Below the pieces are notes generated by a model, which did not search any database, had not been told where the DNA came from, and saw only the letters and a list, made by a program, of their open reading frames with translations. A stretch of 64,000 nucleotides of DNA from Prochlorococcus marinus str. AS9601 (GTDB lineage Bacteria; Cyanobacteriota; Cyanobacteriia; PCC-6307; Cyanobiaceae), in assembly GCF_000015645.1 (NCBI RefSeq), contig NC_008816.1, positions 1,364,001 to 1,428,000 on the forward strand, written 5' to 3'. Below are positions 1-6,270 of the stretch, in pieces. The number at the start of each line of letters is the position of its first letter. The first letter of the stretch is position 1. The translations under genes and the position numbers were made by a program.

Positions 1-144
1 ATAAACCTCATTGCTATCGTATTTTTTATTAGGAACCCCGCTTCCTACATCTATGCCTCTCTCTTTCATCTTCTTTAAAATCAATTCTTGTCTTTGTATA
101 CTCGACATAGACTTAAATCTTTTAATTCGTTCTTCTTTATTCAC
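1..144 (-). CDS. Small hypothetical protein, C-terminus cut by window edge
   Basis: An open frame enters from the left edge on the minus strand. It begins at a GTG (144) or at an in-frame ATG (108) and reads VNKEERIKRFKSMSSIQRQE, then a lysine-rich stretch and KKYDSNEVY at the edge. It is basic and looks helical, with no domain I recognise. Because the 3' end lies outside the window, the length is unknown. It resembles other short basic proteins of this region only in composition. Confidence 0.4.
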   Translation of the reverse strand, partial: MNKEERIKRFKSMSSIQRQELILKKMKERGIDVGSGVPNKKYDSNEVY

Positions 145-186
145 TAGATCTTAATTTATTTAAAATTTATTTTAAGGTTTTATCAA

Positions 187-309
187 TTAGCGATTCATTA
201 AATAAGTAAGAAAGCCTGTAAATGTGAGTAATTTAAATCCAATAAATAAAGGCAAATATTTTTTTACCTTTTTGCTAACGGGCAATAATTTATTTAATGA
301 ATTGATCAT
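187..309 (-). CDS. Micro membrane protein, 40 aa
   Basis: ATG-initiated frame of 40 codons. It starts MINSLNKLLPVSKKVKKYLP, continues with a hydrophobic stretch containing LFIGFKLLTFTGFLTYLM, and ends in NR. The layout is a basic N-terminal half followed by one likely membrane segment. It is separated from the preceding small minus-strand gene by about 40 bases. No family is recognised. The clean alternation of basic and hydrophobic parts is the main support. Confidence 0.5.
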   Translation of the reverse strand: MINSLNKLLPVSKKVKKYLPLFIGFKLLTFTGFLTYLMNR

Positions 310-430
310 GATTTAAATTAAAATCTAATTCTTTCAAACATCCTAACGAATTTTTTTTAAAATTATCTCATTTCGATTTGTACATTTAAAACAGTAGATC
401 TAAACTAGAAAGGTTACTCCCCTTATTTTT

Positions 431-817
431 ATGAATGATAAAGAAACAATAATTTCATTATTAGATGAGTTTGCTAATCCAAAAAAAATGGCATCATTTT
501 TTGTTGACAATGCTACTCCAGAATTTTTATTCATAAGACCGAGTGGTAATCCAATAGATGCAAAGGGATTCGAACAAATGATTACTGGTGATATAGTTCA
601 AGAAAAGGCAGAAATAACCAAAATTCACAGATTCGAATTTTTAAGCGAAAATATCGTAATGTGCATCTTTACACTAGGTTCAAAATTTACTTACAAAGGG
701 GCTCCTAATGACGACTTACCAACAGTGACATCCATTTTTAAAAAAGTAAATAATGTTTGGAAAATTCACTGGATGCAAAGATCTACCGGAAATTCGGATT
801 TATCTTTATGGGACTAG
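431..817 (+). CDS. NTF2-like (SnoaL/DUF4440-type) protein
   Basis: A 128-residue protein with the layout of NTF2-like cone folds. It has an N-terminal helix (DKETIISLLDEFANP), a middle stretch with the buried-pocket pattern, and a C-terminal run of beta strands ending VNNVWKIHWMQRSTG, which resembles the W-I-HxQ tail of SnoaL/DUF4440 members. Such proteins can be small enzymes or ligand-binding proteins, and no substrate can be assigned here. It is preceded by about 120 bases of AT-rich sequence and its last codons overlap a tiny membrane frame. Confidence 0.7.
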   Translation: MNDKETIISLLDEFANPKKMASFFVDNATPEFLFIRPSGNPIDAKGFEQMITGDIVQEKAEITKIHRFEFLSENIVMCIFTLGSKFTYKGAPNDDLPTVTSIFKKVNNVWKIHWMQRSTGNSDLSLWD

Positions 818-897
818 CTAAGTTAATAGCGCTGTTGATGGTACTACTACTTGTAGGTAGTTCTTTTATTAGTTTAATTTTGTATTTTATAAAATAA
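808..897 (+). CDS. Micro membrane protein, 29 aa, overlapping the NTF2-like gene
   Basis: An ATG inside the last codons of the NTF2-like gene opens a 29-codon frame, MGLAKLIALLMVLLLVGSSF followed by ISLILYFIK. It is almost entirely one hydrophobic helix with a lysine at each end, the usual shape of single-pass micro membrane proteins. The 10-base overlap implies translational coupling. I compared it by eye with the small photosystem and cytochrome b6f subunits I remember (PsbM, PetL, PetM, Psb30) and saw no convincing match. Confidence 0.4.
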   Translation: MGLAKLIALLMVLLLVGSSFISLILYFIK

Positions 898-963
898 AGA
901 ATACCCAGTAAATATTTCTTTTTTAGAAAACAATTGCTGTTTTTATGCTAAGTAATTTGATTT

Positions 964-1038
964 TCAAGTAAAAATAAAAACTTTAGACAGGCTAACGCCT
1001 ATATCTAAAGCTAATAAGGCAATTAATAAATTACTCAT
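964..1038 (-). CDS. Candidate micro membrane ORF, 24 aa
   Basis: A 24-codon frame, MSNLLIALLALDIGVSLSKV then FIFT. Its ATG overlaps the stop codon of an 18-codon frame just upstream (ATGA overlap). It is hydrophobic with one acidic residue in mid-helix. The coupling is the only support beyond being open, so the call is weak. Confidence 0.25.
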   Translation of the reverse strand: MSNLLIALLALDIGVSLSKVFIFT

Positions 1039-1091
1039 TTTTTAGAACTCTCAACTATTTTTTTGTAAAGTTCTTCAGAAATAGGTTGCAT
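1035..1091 (-). CDS. Candidate 18-codon ORF coupled to a membrane ORF
   Basis: Reads MQPISEELYKKIVESSKK and ends in TGA within an ATGA overlap with the following hydrophobic frame. It is amphipathic and helical in appearance. With only 18 codons chance is a serious alternative. It is listed because the same stop-start overlap is used repeatedly in this region. Confidence 0.2.
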   Translation of the reverse strand: MQPISEELYKKIVESSKK

Positions 1092-1211
1092 AACCTTTTG
1101 AAAATCTAATTAAAAAATAGTTACTTTAAAATTAATTTCTCGTTACTAAATATACGAATATATGAATTTTTAAATAGGCAAAAAATATATCCACTATAAG
1201 TTCTTCTTATA

Positions 1212-1229
1212 AAGTATTAATTAATACTT
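1212..1229. repeat. Perfect 18-bp palindrome in an intergenic stretch
   Basis: AAGTATTAA is followed directly by its exact reverse complement TTAATACTT. It lies in the gene-poor stretch between the micro-ORFs near 1.0 kb and the DUF4278-like gene near 1.3 kb. Apart from this palindrome I see no gene in 1092-1284. AT-rich DNA makes short palindromes common, so a protein-binding role is only possible. Confidence 0.4.
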
Positions 1230-1284
1230 AATCCAAAAAGGTCAATAAATGTCCAAACTTTTTTAAAAAAAGAAATTAGAAATC

Positions 1285-1386
1285 TTATTTCAAGTAAATA
1301 GATCCTCTATAAGTAAGCTTTATAATCTTTTCTTCTTGTTTTCTACAATATACGAAAGACTTTCCATTGAAATACATGTTTACCAT
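1285..1386 (-). CDS. DUF4278-like micro protein, 33 aa
   Basis: A 33-codon frame starting MVNMYFNGKSFVYCRKQEEK and ending KLTYRGSIYLK. The C-terminal LTYRGxxY is the signature of DUF4278 proteins, which are common in cyanobacteria and often carry a degenerate copy at the N-terminus (here MYFNGKSFVY). The start is supported by an AGGAG Shine-Dalgarno sequence seven bases upstream. A near-consensus promoter about 105 bases upstream drives it through a structured leader. Molecular function of DUF4278 is unknown to me. Confidence 0.55.
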   Translation of the reverse strand: MVNMYFNGKSFVYCRKQEEKIIKLTYRGSIYLK

Positions 1387-1484
1387 GATGCAGCTCCTGA
1401 ACTTGCTCAAGTCCCCGTCCTATGGCTTGAGTCGTACTGCGGTCTATCAGATGGTAGATCGGACGATTTTGTAGTATTCACTAC
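1387..1484 (-). ncRNA. Structured leader or small RNA upstream of DUF4278-like gene
   Basis: About 98 bases between a predicted transcription start and a small coding region, clearly richer in G+C than its surroundings. Reading on the minus strand it begins with the hairpin GTAGT-gaat-ACTAC. Later it has CTCAAG paired with CTTGAG around a G-rich loop, and it ends with AGGAG before the ATG. It could be a regulatory 5' leader or a separate small RNA. An overlapping frame without an ATG is open from 1477 to 1343 and cannot be excluded as a decayed gene. Confidence 0.4.
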
Positions 1485-1490
1485 AATCCA

Positions 1491-1519
1491 TTTATAAAGT
1501 ATTTATACTTAGATGTCAA
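1491..1519 (-). promoter_or_regulatory. Sigma70-type promoter, TTGACA-N17-TATAAA
   Basis: On the minus strand TTGACA and TATAAA are separated by exactly 17 bases, close to the bacterial housekeeping consensus. Transcription would start about 7 bases downstream and read the G+C-richer leader and the DUF4278-like micro-gene. It lies just downstream of the stop codon of the preceding minus-strand frame. Confidence 0.6.
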
Positions 1520-1522
1520 CAA

Positions 1523-1669
1523 TTAATAGAAACTAAACTTCAATTTAAAAGCAGATTCGGCTCTCATAAACTCCCGAACAAGAATACACAACATATAACT
1601 ACGAGTAACTCCCATAAAAACTGAAACAAATGCTAGAACTACACAAATAGGGCAATGTGGGAATCCCAT
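1523..1669 (-). CDS. Micro membrane protein with HCPIC motif, 48 aa
   Basis: A 48-codon frame, MGFPHCPICVVLAFVSVFMG, then VTRSYMLCILVREFMRAESA and FKLKFSFY. The start ATG shares a base with the stop of the gene before it (TAATG), indicating translational coupling. A CxxC-like HCPIC precedes a hydrophobic helix, and the tail is basic. I do not recognise the family. The region on the opposite strand also contains an open frame, but that one lacks comparable features. Confidence 0.4.
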   Translation of the reverse strand: MGFPHCPICVVLAFVSVFMGVTRSYMLCILVREFMRAESAFKLKFSFY

Positions 1670-1785
1670 TATTTATTTTCCAATATAAATTTCAATTCAG
1701 TCTCTGCGTTACGAATGTCAATTCTTCTCTTAAGTAGTTTAAAAAATTTAATTATTTTTTTCAAAATTAAACCTTCTTTAGGCAT
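1669..1785 (-). CDS. Small basic membrane-associated protein, at least 38 aa
   Basis: From its only ATG the frame reads MPKEGLILKKIIKFFKLLKR then RIDIRNAETELKFILENK. The frame stays open upstream to about 1860 and encodes a hydrophobic segment (VFLLIDILILRIILLL) but offers only TTG codons as starts. The natural protein may therefore be longer and membrane-anchored, or may have lost its original start. It is coupled to the following gene by a TAATG overlap. No family recognised. Confidence 0.4.
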   Translation of the reverse strand: MPKEGLILKKIIKFFKLLKRRIDIRNAETELKFILENK

Positions 1786-1956
1786 CAATAATAATATTAT
1801 TCTAAGAATCAATATATCAATGAGCAAAAATACTGAATCGATTGATATAACTAAATTTTTGTAGCCAAACTATACAAAAAAACCAACATACGCTCAATTA
1901 CTTTTGATCAATTAAGCCGTAAATGCTTATTCAGAATAAATAGAATAATTGGTGAT

Positions 1957-2046
1957 CTAGTTACCTTGCAGTACTATTTTTTTTGCTAAAAAATAGAGCG
2001 GGGTAAAGTCCAATACTCCAAGAGGATTTAGTCCGCCACCTAAAGC
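1957..2046 (-). pseudogene. Possible gene remnant, 29 codons without a start
   Basis: A minus-strand frame bounded by stops reads ALGGGLNPLGVLDFTPLYFL, then AKKIVLQGN, and has no ATG, GTG or usable upstream start. The residue pattern looks protein-like (a proline/glycine turn then a hydrophobic strand), which suggests the C-terminal piece of a lost gene. An alternative frame over the same bases is also open, so this is weak. Confidence 0.22.
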
Positions 2047-2180
2047 CTAAAATCTTAAATTTTCTCTCCTAATATGAATCTATGCTTTATGAGATAAATA
2101 TCTTGATTACTTGATAATATTTTTTTGTATATTGCTACTACAAAAATTATTAGGTTATTTAAATTAATTACTAAATCCTC

Positions 2181-2300
2181 GTGGAGAAAGCTTTAGTTAA
2201 CTTTTTTTACTGGTTACTAATCAGATCAGCCGAATCTCATTATGGCGAATCATTGGTATCAGTAAAAATTCCATCTAATTCAACCAAAAGTTTTTCTTGA
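2181..2300 (+). CDS. Micro protein, 39 aa, paralogue of the gene at 8262
   Basis: A GTG-started frame reading VEKALVNFFYWLLIRSAESH, then YGESLVSVKIPSNSTKSFS. It aligns with the 35-residue product at 8262-8369 (MEKSFLNFIYWILLKSAESY then YGDALKTEIP) over about 30 positions, sharing EK-x(2)-x-NF-x-YW-x-L-x-x-SAES-x-YG. Two diverged copies with a conserved pattern and free third positions argue that both are real genes. One short hydrophobic helix precedes the SAES motif. Function unknown. Confidence 0.5.
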   Translation: MEKALVNFFYWLLIRSAESHYGESLVSVKIPSNSTKSFS

Positions 2301-2453
2301 TTTTAGAAATTTTTTTTGAAGGTTTTAATATTTAAATAAAAAACTTACTAAACATTTATTAACTTATTCGAATGAAATTGGTTAATTATCTCTATTGCAA
2401 ATAAAGATGAGGTTGGTAATCTTGCACTTAAAGAAGATACTTAATTTCTTAAT

Positions 2454-2666
2454 ATGATGAGATTTGATAATTTAATTTCCAATGGAGATGATGACCTCCT
2501 TTCAATAGAAGATTTAAGGTCTTTACGTCTTCGAAAACAGAAAATTGAAAGTGATAAAAAAGCAAGAAAATATATCATGGACATAAATCAAAGATATAGA
2601 AAAATGAGCACCCACAAAAGAAATAACTTTTTAAGAAATGTTAATCCCTTCAAAAAGGCCGCATAA
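2454..2666 (+). CDS. Small basic hypothetical protein, 69-70 aa
   Basis: Starts at one of two adjacent ATG codons and reads MMRFDNLISNGDDDLLSIED, then an arginine/lysine-rich helical stretch (LRSLRLRKQKIESDKKARKY), ending VNPFKKAA. It has an acidic N-terminal third and strongly basic remainder. No membrane segment is seen. The charge pattern would suit nucleic-acid or ribosome contact, but nothing in the sequence proves that. A hairpin resembling a terminator lies about 90 bases downstream. Confidence 0.55.
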   Translation: MMRFDNLISNGDDDLLSIEDLRSLRLRKQKIESDKKARKYIMDINQRYRKMSTHKRNNFLRNVNPFKKAA

Positions 2667-2756
2667 ATTCTTAACCTTAATTATGTTAATTTGTTAAACA
2701 TTACATCTTTCAGAGTAATATTTTAAAGGTGTTTCTTTGGAAGAGTTTCACCAAGA

Positions 2757-2775
2757 GGGGTCGTTCTATGGCCCC
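2757..2775 (+). terminator. Hairpin downstream of small basic gene
   Basis: GGGGTC, a 7-base loop, then GGCCCC (five Watson-Crick pairs and one G-U), followed by a T/C-rich tract TTCTTCC. The tract is not a pure T-run. An upstream GGTG...CACC pairing at 2729-2752 could form a second stem, so this may instead be the end of a small structured RNA. Confidence 0.4.
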
Positions 2776-2886
2776 TTCTTCCATTAGATATTTCTTTTTA
2801 TAAAAGCTAATGTTTAAAAAAATGTATTTACCTTTAACTTCCTTTAATAAAAAACATTATTGGATAATGAATTTTTTTTATAAATA

Positions 2887-4494
2887 ATGATGAACCTAAA
2901 AGAAGAAAATTTAGTTATCAATAAAAGGCTTATATTTTTTTTAATATCTATTCTTCTTTTGGTTTCTTTTTGTTCAATATTTTTTATCGAGAATCATAGT
3001 TTAGTGGCTCACGATGAGTCTCTTTATGCTAATCGAGCAAAATTAATAATAGATTCTAATAATTGGTTCACACCTTTTGAAAAGGCACATCATAAAACTA
3101 TTGGTTCATATTGGTTAATTGCATTGAGTTTTAAAATGTTCGGAATCAGTGAATTTTCAGCAAGATTACCAAGTTATATATTCTCAATACTTTCTTCATT
3201 TGTATTGTTCAAAATAATTAAAGATATAAGTACTTTAGAAATTGGATTAATATCCATTTTTACATTATCTTCATCATTTCTTTGGTTCAGCTACGGCAAA
3301 TATTGTAGTCCTGATACACTTTATATCTTTTTAAACTTATTAGGTATTTTATTTTTACTAAAAACAAGTAATTCTTTAAAAGAAAAAAATAAAAATAAAT
3401 TTCTATTTTTAAGCGGTTTTTTTCTGTCACTTCCATTTTTTGTAAGAAGTTATTTACAACTATTACCTTTAGTCAGTATATTTCCATTGATTTATTTCAA
3501 AATAAAAAAACTAAGATATAGAAATACGAGATATTTGATTATTGGATTTTTTGTAGGTTTAATACCTCTAATTATTTTTTACTACATTTCATATCGAACA
3601 TATGGAGTTGATTCGTTAATAAGGCCATATATGTTATTAAAGGCAAAAACATTAACTGAAAATAACATATTAGAGGGTTTTTTATTTTATCCAAGGAATC
3701 TAATTTTACTATCTACACCTTTCTTTATTTTTTTAATTAATGGGACTAGATATATCCTAAAGAATAAATCCAGAGAAATTCAAATTTTATTAGTTTTTAC
3801 TCCTTTTATAAATATTGTTCTCCTGATGTTTACAGCTTCAAAATATTCTCATTATGGATTATTTACTATTCCTTTATTGGCATCAAATGCCTCTTTTGGA
3901 ATTTATGAATCATTTAAAAAAAAATCATATGAATCAAAATTGATCTTAAGAATATTTGGAGGATTAATGTTGATAATAAGTTCCTTAATATTTTTCATAT
4001 CAATATTAAATTTTCATTTAAAAATCTTTAATCAATTCTACTTAATTGAAGGATTTATAATTTCCTTTTTATCATTAATATCACTGATTCTATCTTTAAA
4101 TCTAATATATAAAACTAATTCAAAATCTATTAATATAAATAATATATTATCAATATTTTTTATCCAAATTTTTATACTAAATACGCTTTTTATTAATGGT
4201 ACAATAGGAAACCCAAATACTGAAATAAAAGATTTTATTTATCAGCCCGATATAAAAAAAATAATTAATAATAACCAGATATTTATTATAGGTGAATTAG
4301 ATAATAAAAATTTAAATTTATTGAAATTTTATCTCCCACAGGCCAGGATAATTAAAAAAGAGCAAATCCCTAAAATAGAGCCAATTTATGGAATTATAAA
4401 TAACAAAGATATGAAAAAATTAAATAATTCAATAAGAACTGAATTTATAAATTTGAAAGAATTTAAAGATATTAACCTCATAAAAATAAATTAA
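2887..4494 (+). CDS. GT39/ArnT-like membrane glycosyltransferase
   Basis: A 535-residue polytopic inner-membrane protein. The first transmembrane helix (about residues 15-35) is followed by a periplasmic loop with HDESLYANRAKLI at 42-54, the acidic motif typical of dolichyl/undecaprenyl-phosphate-sugar transferases of the PMT/ArnT/GT39 group. Then come KTIGSYWLIALSFKMFG and the SARLPS segment also typical of the family, about ten further hydrophobic helices, and a soluble C-terminal part of roughly 70 residues. It would transfer a sugar from a lipid carrier to lipid A, protein or glycan outside the cytoplasm; the acceptor is unknown. Its codon use is extremely AT-rich, with many AAT/ATT codons. 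Surface-sugar genes are common in variable regions of these genomes. Confidence 0.75.
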   Translation: MMNLKEENLVINKRLIFFLISILLLVSFCSIFFIENHSLVAHDESLYANRAKLIIDSNNWFTPFEKAHHKTIGSYWLIALSFKMFGISEFSARLPSYIFSILSSFVLFKIIKDISTLEIGLISIFTLSSSFLWFSYGKYCSPDTLYIFLNLLGILFLLKTSNSLKEKNKNKFLFLSGFFLSLPFFVRSYLQLLPLVSIFPLIYFKIKKLRYRNTRYLIIGFFVGLIPLIIFYYISYRTYGVDSLIRPYMLLKAKTLTENNILEGFLFYPRNLILLSTPFFIFLINGTRYILKNKSREIQILLVFTPFINIVLLMFTASKYSHYGLFTIPLLASNASFGIYESFKKKSYESKLILRIFGGLMLIISSLIFFISILNFHLKIFNQFYLIEGFIISFLSLISLILSLNLIYKTNSKSININNILSIFFIQIFILNTLFINGTIGNPNTEIKDFIYQPDIKKIINNNQIFIIGELDNKNLNLLKFYLPQARIIKKEQIPKIEPIYGIINNKDMKKLNNSIRTEFINLKEFKDINLIKIN

Positions 4495-4614
4495 AAATTA
4501 TGGTTTGTTATAAAATTAATCAAATCTTGATTCGGTTATGAACAAAGTATTTAACTTAATCAATAGCAAATAATTTAAAAATAAAATATCACTTACATTT
4601 GATTAACTAATTTA

Positions 4615-4818
4615 ATGGCTTCAGCTACAAGTTGGCAATTCTATAAAGAAGTTGAAAATAAGATTTTATGGGTAAAAATTTGTGCCCAAGATTTAGAAGG
4701 AGTATTTATTGCCATCAATAAATGGTGGAAGACAAGGTATCCAGAATACAAAATCAGAATAGTTTCTAAAAAAGAATTTGAACTTATAAAAATGCAAGCT
4801 AAAGAAAAGGAGCAATAA
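4615..4818 (+). CDS. Small hypothetical protein, 67 aa
   Basis: Reads MASATSWQFYKEVENKILWV, then KICAQDLEGVFIAINKWWKT, ending in a lysine-rich tail. It has two tryptophan-rich amphipathic stretches and no membrane helix. It looks like a compact soluble domain of the kind conserved among picocyanobacteria, but I cannot assign a family. It stands alone on the plus strand between the glycosyltransferase and the first of several membrane micro-genes. Confidence 0.6.
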   Translation: MASATSWQFYKEVENKILWVKICAQDLEGVFIAINKWWKTRYPEYKIRIVSKKEFELIKMQAKEKEQ

Positions 4819-4894
4819 AATTTTTCTTTGGTAAATTTTGAGGCTGAATATCTATTTTATGCAGTTATAGTAAGTTAAATAAATAAATTAATAA

Positions 4895-5050
4895 ATGAAT
4901 TCTGCATTTTCAAAAGTATCAAATTTAAAATTTAATAGACTTTCGAAAATAGCTATTACTCTAGTATCATCAACTTTCTTTTTGTATGCCTTGGGTCAAG
5001 CGCCAATTTTTAAAAATATAGTTGCAGGTTCCTTCTCTTGCTCTGGCTAA
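4895..5050 (+). CDS. Small membrane or exported protein, 51 aa
   Basis: Reads MNSAFSKVSNLKFNRLSKIA, then ITLVSSTFFLYALGQAPIFK, then NIVAGSFSCSG. A basic N-terminus of about 18 residues precedes one hydrophobic helix and a short tail with a single cysteine near the end, the layout of a signal anchor or a short exported peptide. No family recognised. A terminator-like hairpin follows 67 bases downstream, making it a likely single-gene unit. Confidence 0.5.
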   Translation: MNSAFSKVSNLKFNRLSKIAITLVSSTFFLYALGQAPIFKNIVAGSFSCSG

Positions 5051-5116
5051 ATAAAATAATGATTGTTAAAGAAGCTAAAATCTAAAATAGTCAGTGATTG
5101 ACAGTCGATCTAAACT

Positions 5117-5136
5117 TAGAGGGATGAACCCCTCTA
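5117..5136 (+). terminator. Hairpin between micro-genes
   Basis: TAGAGGG, a 6-base loop, then CCCTCTA: a perfect 7-bp stem followed by CTTTAATGTTTAA. It separates the 51-residue gene from the chain of overlapping micro-ORFs downstream. The 3' T-tract is short, so termination efficiency is uncertain, and because the stem is symmetrical it could also act on the other strand. Confidence 0.45.
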
Positions 5137-5200
5137 CTTTAATGTTTAATAGATTTATTTATGAAAAGATAATGACTCTTCTTATTTCTCTTTTCAGCTG

Positions 5201-5317
5201 ATGAATATTTCCCCGCACCTATTAATTGATGCTGTGATATTAAGCGCTGCCCTTACAATAACTTTTGTATTAAGAGCAAAAGGTAATGCTGCAAGAGAAG
5301 AAAAAGAAAATAGATGA
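5201..5317 (+). CDS. Micro membrane protein 1 of an overlapping chain, 38 aa
   Basis: Reads MNISPHLLIDAVILSAALTI then TFVLRAKGNAAREEKENR. One hydrophobic helix is followed by a charged cytoplasmic-type tail. Its ATG overlaps the TGA of a 9-codon frame beginning at 5172 (TGATG), and its own TGA lies in an ATGA overlap with the next gene. That places it first in a run of translationally coupled micro-genes. No family recognised. Confidence 0.5.
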   Translation: MNISPHLLIDAVILSAALTITFVLRAKGNAAREEKENR

Positions 5318-5454
5318 TTACTAAAGAAGAAGAAAAAGAATTTAAAAAACCTAAATTATATAGATTTTGGAACTTTCTTATTTATGGAAGTTCTATTGCT
5401 ATTGGAGTTTTCTTAGTTTATTTATATTCTGCTTATGTCTTTATAAATAAATGA
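5314..5454 (+). CDS. Micro membrane protein 2 of the chain, 46 aa
   Basis: Reads MITKEEEKEFKKPKLYRFWN, then FLIYGSSIAIGVFLVYLYSA, then YVFINK. A charged N-terminal tail precedes a single membrane helix, the reverse orientation of charge from the gene before it. It is joined at both ends by ATGA overlaps, so ribosomes can pass directly from one frame to the next. A coupled pair of single-pass peptides with opposite layouts could form a small membrane complex (inference only). Confidence 0.5.
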   Translation: MITKEEEKEFKKPKLYRFWNFLIYGSSIAIGVFLVYLYSAYVFINK

Positions 5455-5546
5455 CCTACATGTACGGCATAGCGATTACCTATGGAGTTGTGAGTCTTTT
5501 ATTGCTTGGTGGGTTTGCATACTTTACTTTTAAAATGAAACGCTAA
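5451..5546 (+). CDS. Micro membrane protein 3 of the chain, 31 aa
   Basis: Reads MTYMYGIAITYGVVSLLLLG then GFAYFTFKMKR. It is one helix with a basic end, similar in size to the smallest photosystem and cytochrome b6f subunits, though I found no convincing match to PetL, PetG, PsbT or PsaM from memory. Its ATG overlaps the stop of the preceding gene (ATGA). Confidence 0.45.
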   Translation: MTYMYGIAITYGVVSLLLLGGFAYFTFKMKR

Positions 5547-5563
5547 TTTTTATTTCCTCTTCA

Positions 5564-5677
5564 ATGAAAGATTTCTTAGATAAATTTTTTGATTTATGTA
5601 GAGAATATCAACAAGAAATTCCACCTCAGAAGATGGCTGAGATTTTAAGAGAATATGCAGATAGATTAGATGAATGA
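5564..5677 (+). CDS. Small soluble protein ending the chain, 37 aa
   Basis: Reads MKDFLDKFFDLCREYQQEIP then PQKMAEILREYADRLDE. It is a soluble helical hairpin by pattern: two amphipathic helices joined by PP. It lies 17 bases after the third membrane micro-gene. Its own stop overlaps the ATG of a 13-codon frame (5674-5715) that is too short to judge. Function unknown, but the position suggests co-expression with the three membrane peptides. Confidence 0.5.
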   Translation: MKDFLDKFFDLCREYQQEIPPQKMAEILREYADRLDE

Positions 5678-5915
5678 TAGATACTTTTAGACCTGAGAAA
5701 GTATTAAAGAGATAAAATTTCTAAGCAAAATTTATACAAATTTTTTTAAAGTTGGAATAAATTTTTTAAGGATATTTTCATTGCAATTATTCATAATTTG
5801 AGATTTTTTTTTGATCCTTAATCCGTACAATTTTGTTCCTCTAACCGCACACATAAAACTTGAAATTTACTATTCAAATGAATTAGAACATAGGTGTAGT
5901 CAAGAGGTAAGTCTT

Positions 5916-6068
5916 ATGGCATTAAATGACACATTTACTATCCAAGAAATTAATTTGGATAAAAAAAACCTTTCATTTGATAATAAGCTTAAAAAAATTG
6001 AAGCTTATTGGAATAACGAATGTGCAGAACATCCGAGTAACAACCATTGCAAGATTTTTTGTGATTAA
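5916..6068 (+). CDS. Small cysteine-motif protein, 50 aa
   Basis: I chose the ATG at 5916 because AGAGGT lies at a good ribosome-binding distance; the frame is open further upstream only from a TTG. It reads MALNDTFTIQEINLDKKNLS and ends WNNECAEHPSNNHCKIFCD. The C-terminal pattern EC-x3-P-x-N-x2-C-x2-xC recurs in the gene at 6271, so the two are paralogues. Three cysteines in a short tail suggest metal or disulfide chemistry, but no function is known to me. Confidence 0.55.
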   Translation: MALNDTFTIQEINLDKKNLSFDNKLKKIEAYWNNECAEHPSNNHCKIFCD

Positions 6069-6153
6069 TACTTTAACTTTTAGGTATTCTTACGCTTGAT
6101 TTTTACATAATACCCGTACTAAAGAATAATCAGACAGAAAGGAGGCCAAGCAA

Positions 6154-6255
6154 ATGACTAATTTAGGTATAGAAATCTTATTTTGGACAATTTTAATTTC
6201 TTATCTGGGATTAAGGTTTTCTCAAACTTGGAATGGATTCAAAAAACAGTATTAA
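6154..6255 (+). CDS. Micro membrane protein, 33 aa, strong Shine-Dalgarno
   Basis: Reads MTNLGIEILFWTILISYLGL then RFSQTWNGFKKQY: a single membrane helix and a basic tail. An AAAGGAGG sequence a few bases upstream of the ATG is a near-perfect ribosome-binding site, stronger than most in this window, which supports translation. The downstream cysteine-motif gene begins 15 bases after its stop with its own AGGAG, so the two are probably co-transcribed. Confidence 0.55.
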   Translation: MTNLGIEILFWTILISYLGLRFSQTWNGFKKQY

Positions 6256-6270
6256 TTAGGAGAATAGAAA

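Noticed and set aside
1380-1484. tRNA search in the G+C-richer leader
   Set aside because: No TTCNANNC T-arm, no acceptor stem pairing; the region fits a leader or small RNA instead.
1655-1864. Plus-strand 69-codon open frame
   Set aside because: Its residue pattern is unlike a folded protein, and the opposite strand has two coupled frames (TAATG) with clear helix and CxxC-like features over the same bases.
5811-5915. N-terminal extension of the Cys-motif gene from a TTG
   Set aside because: An ATG at 5916 has a good Shine-Dalgarno sequence (AGAGGT) and yields the length of the paralogue; the extension lacks features.
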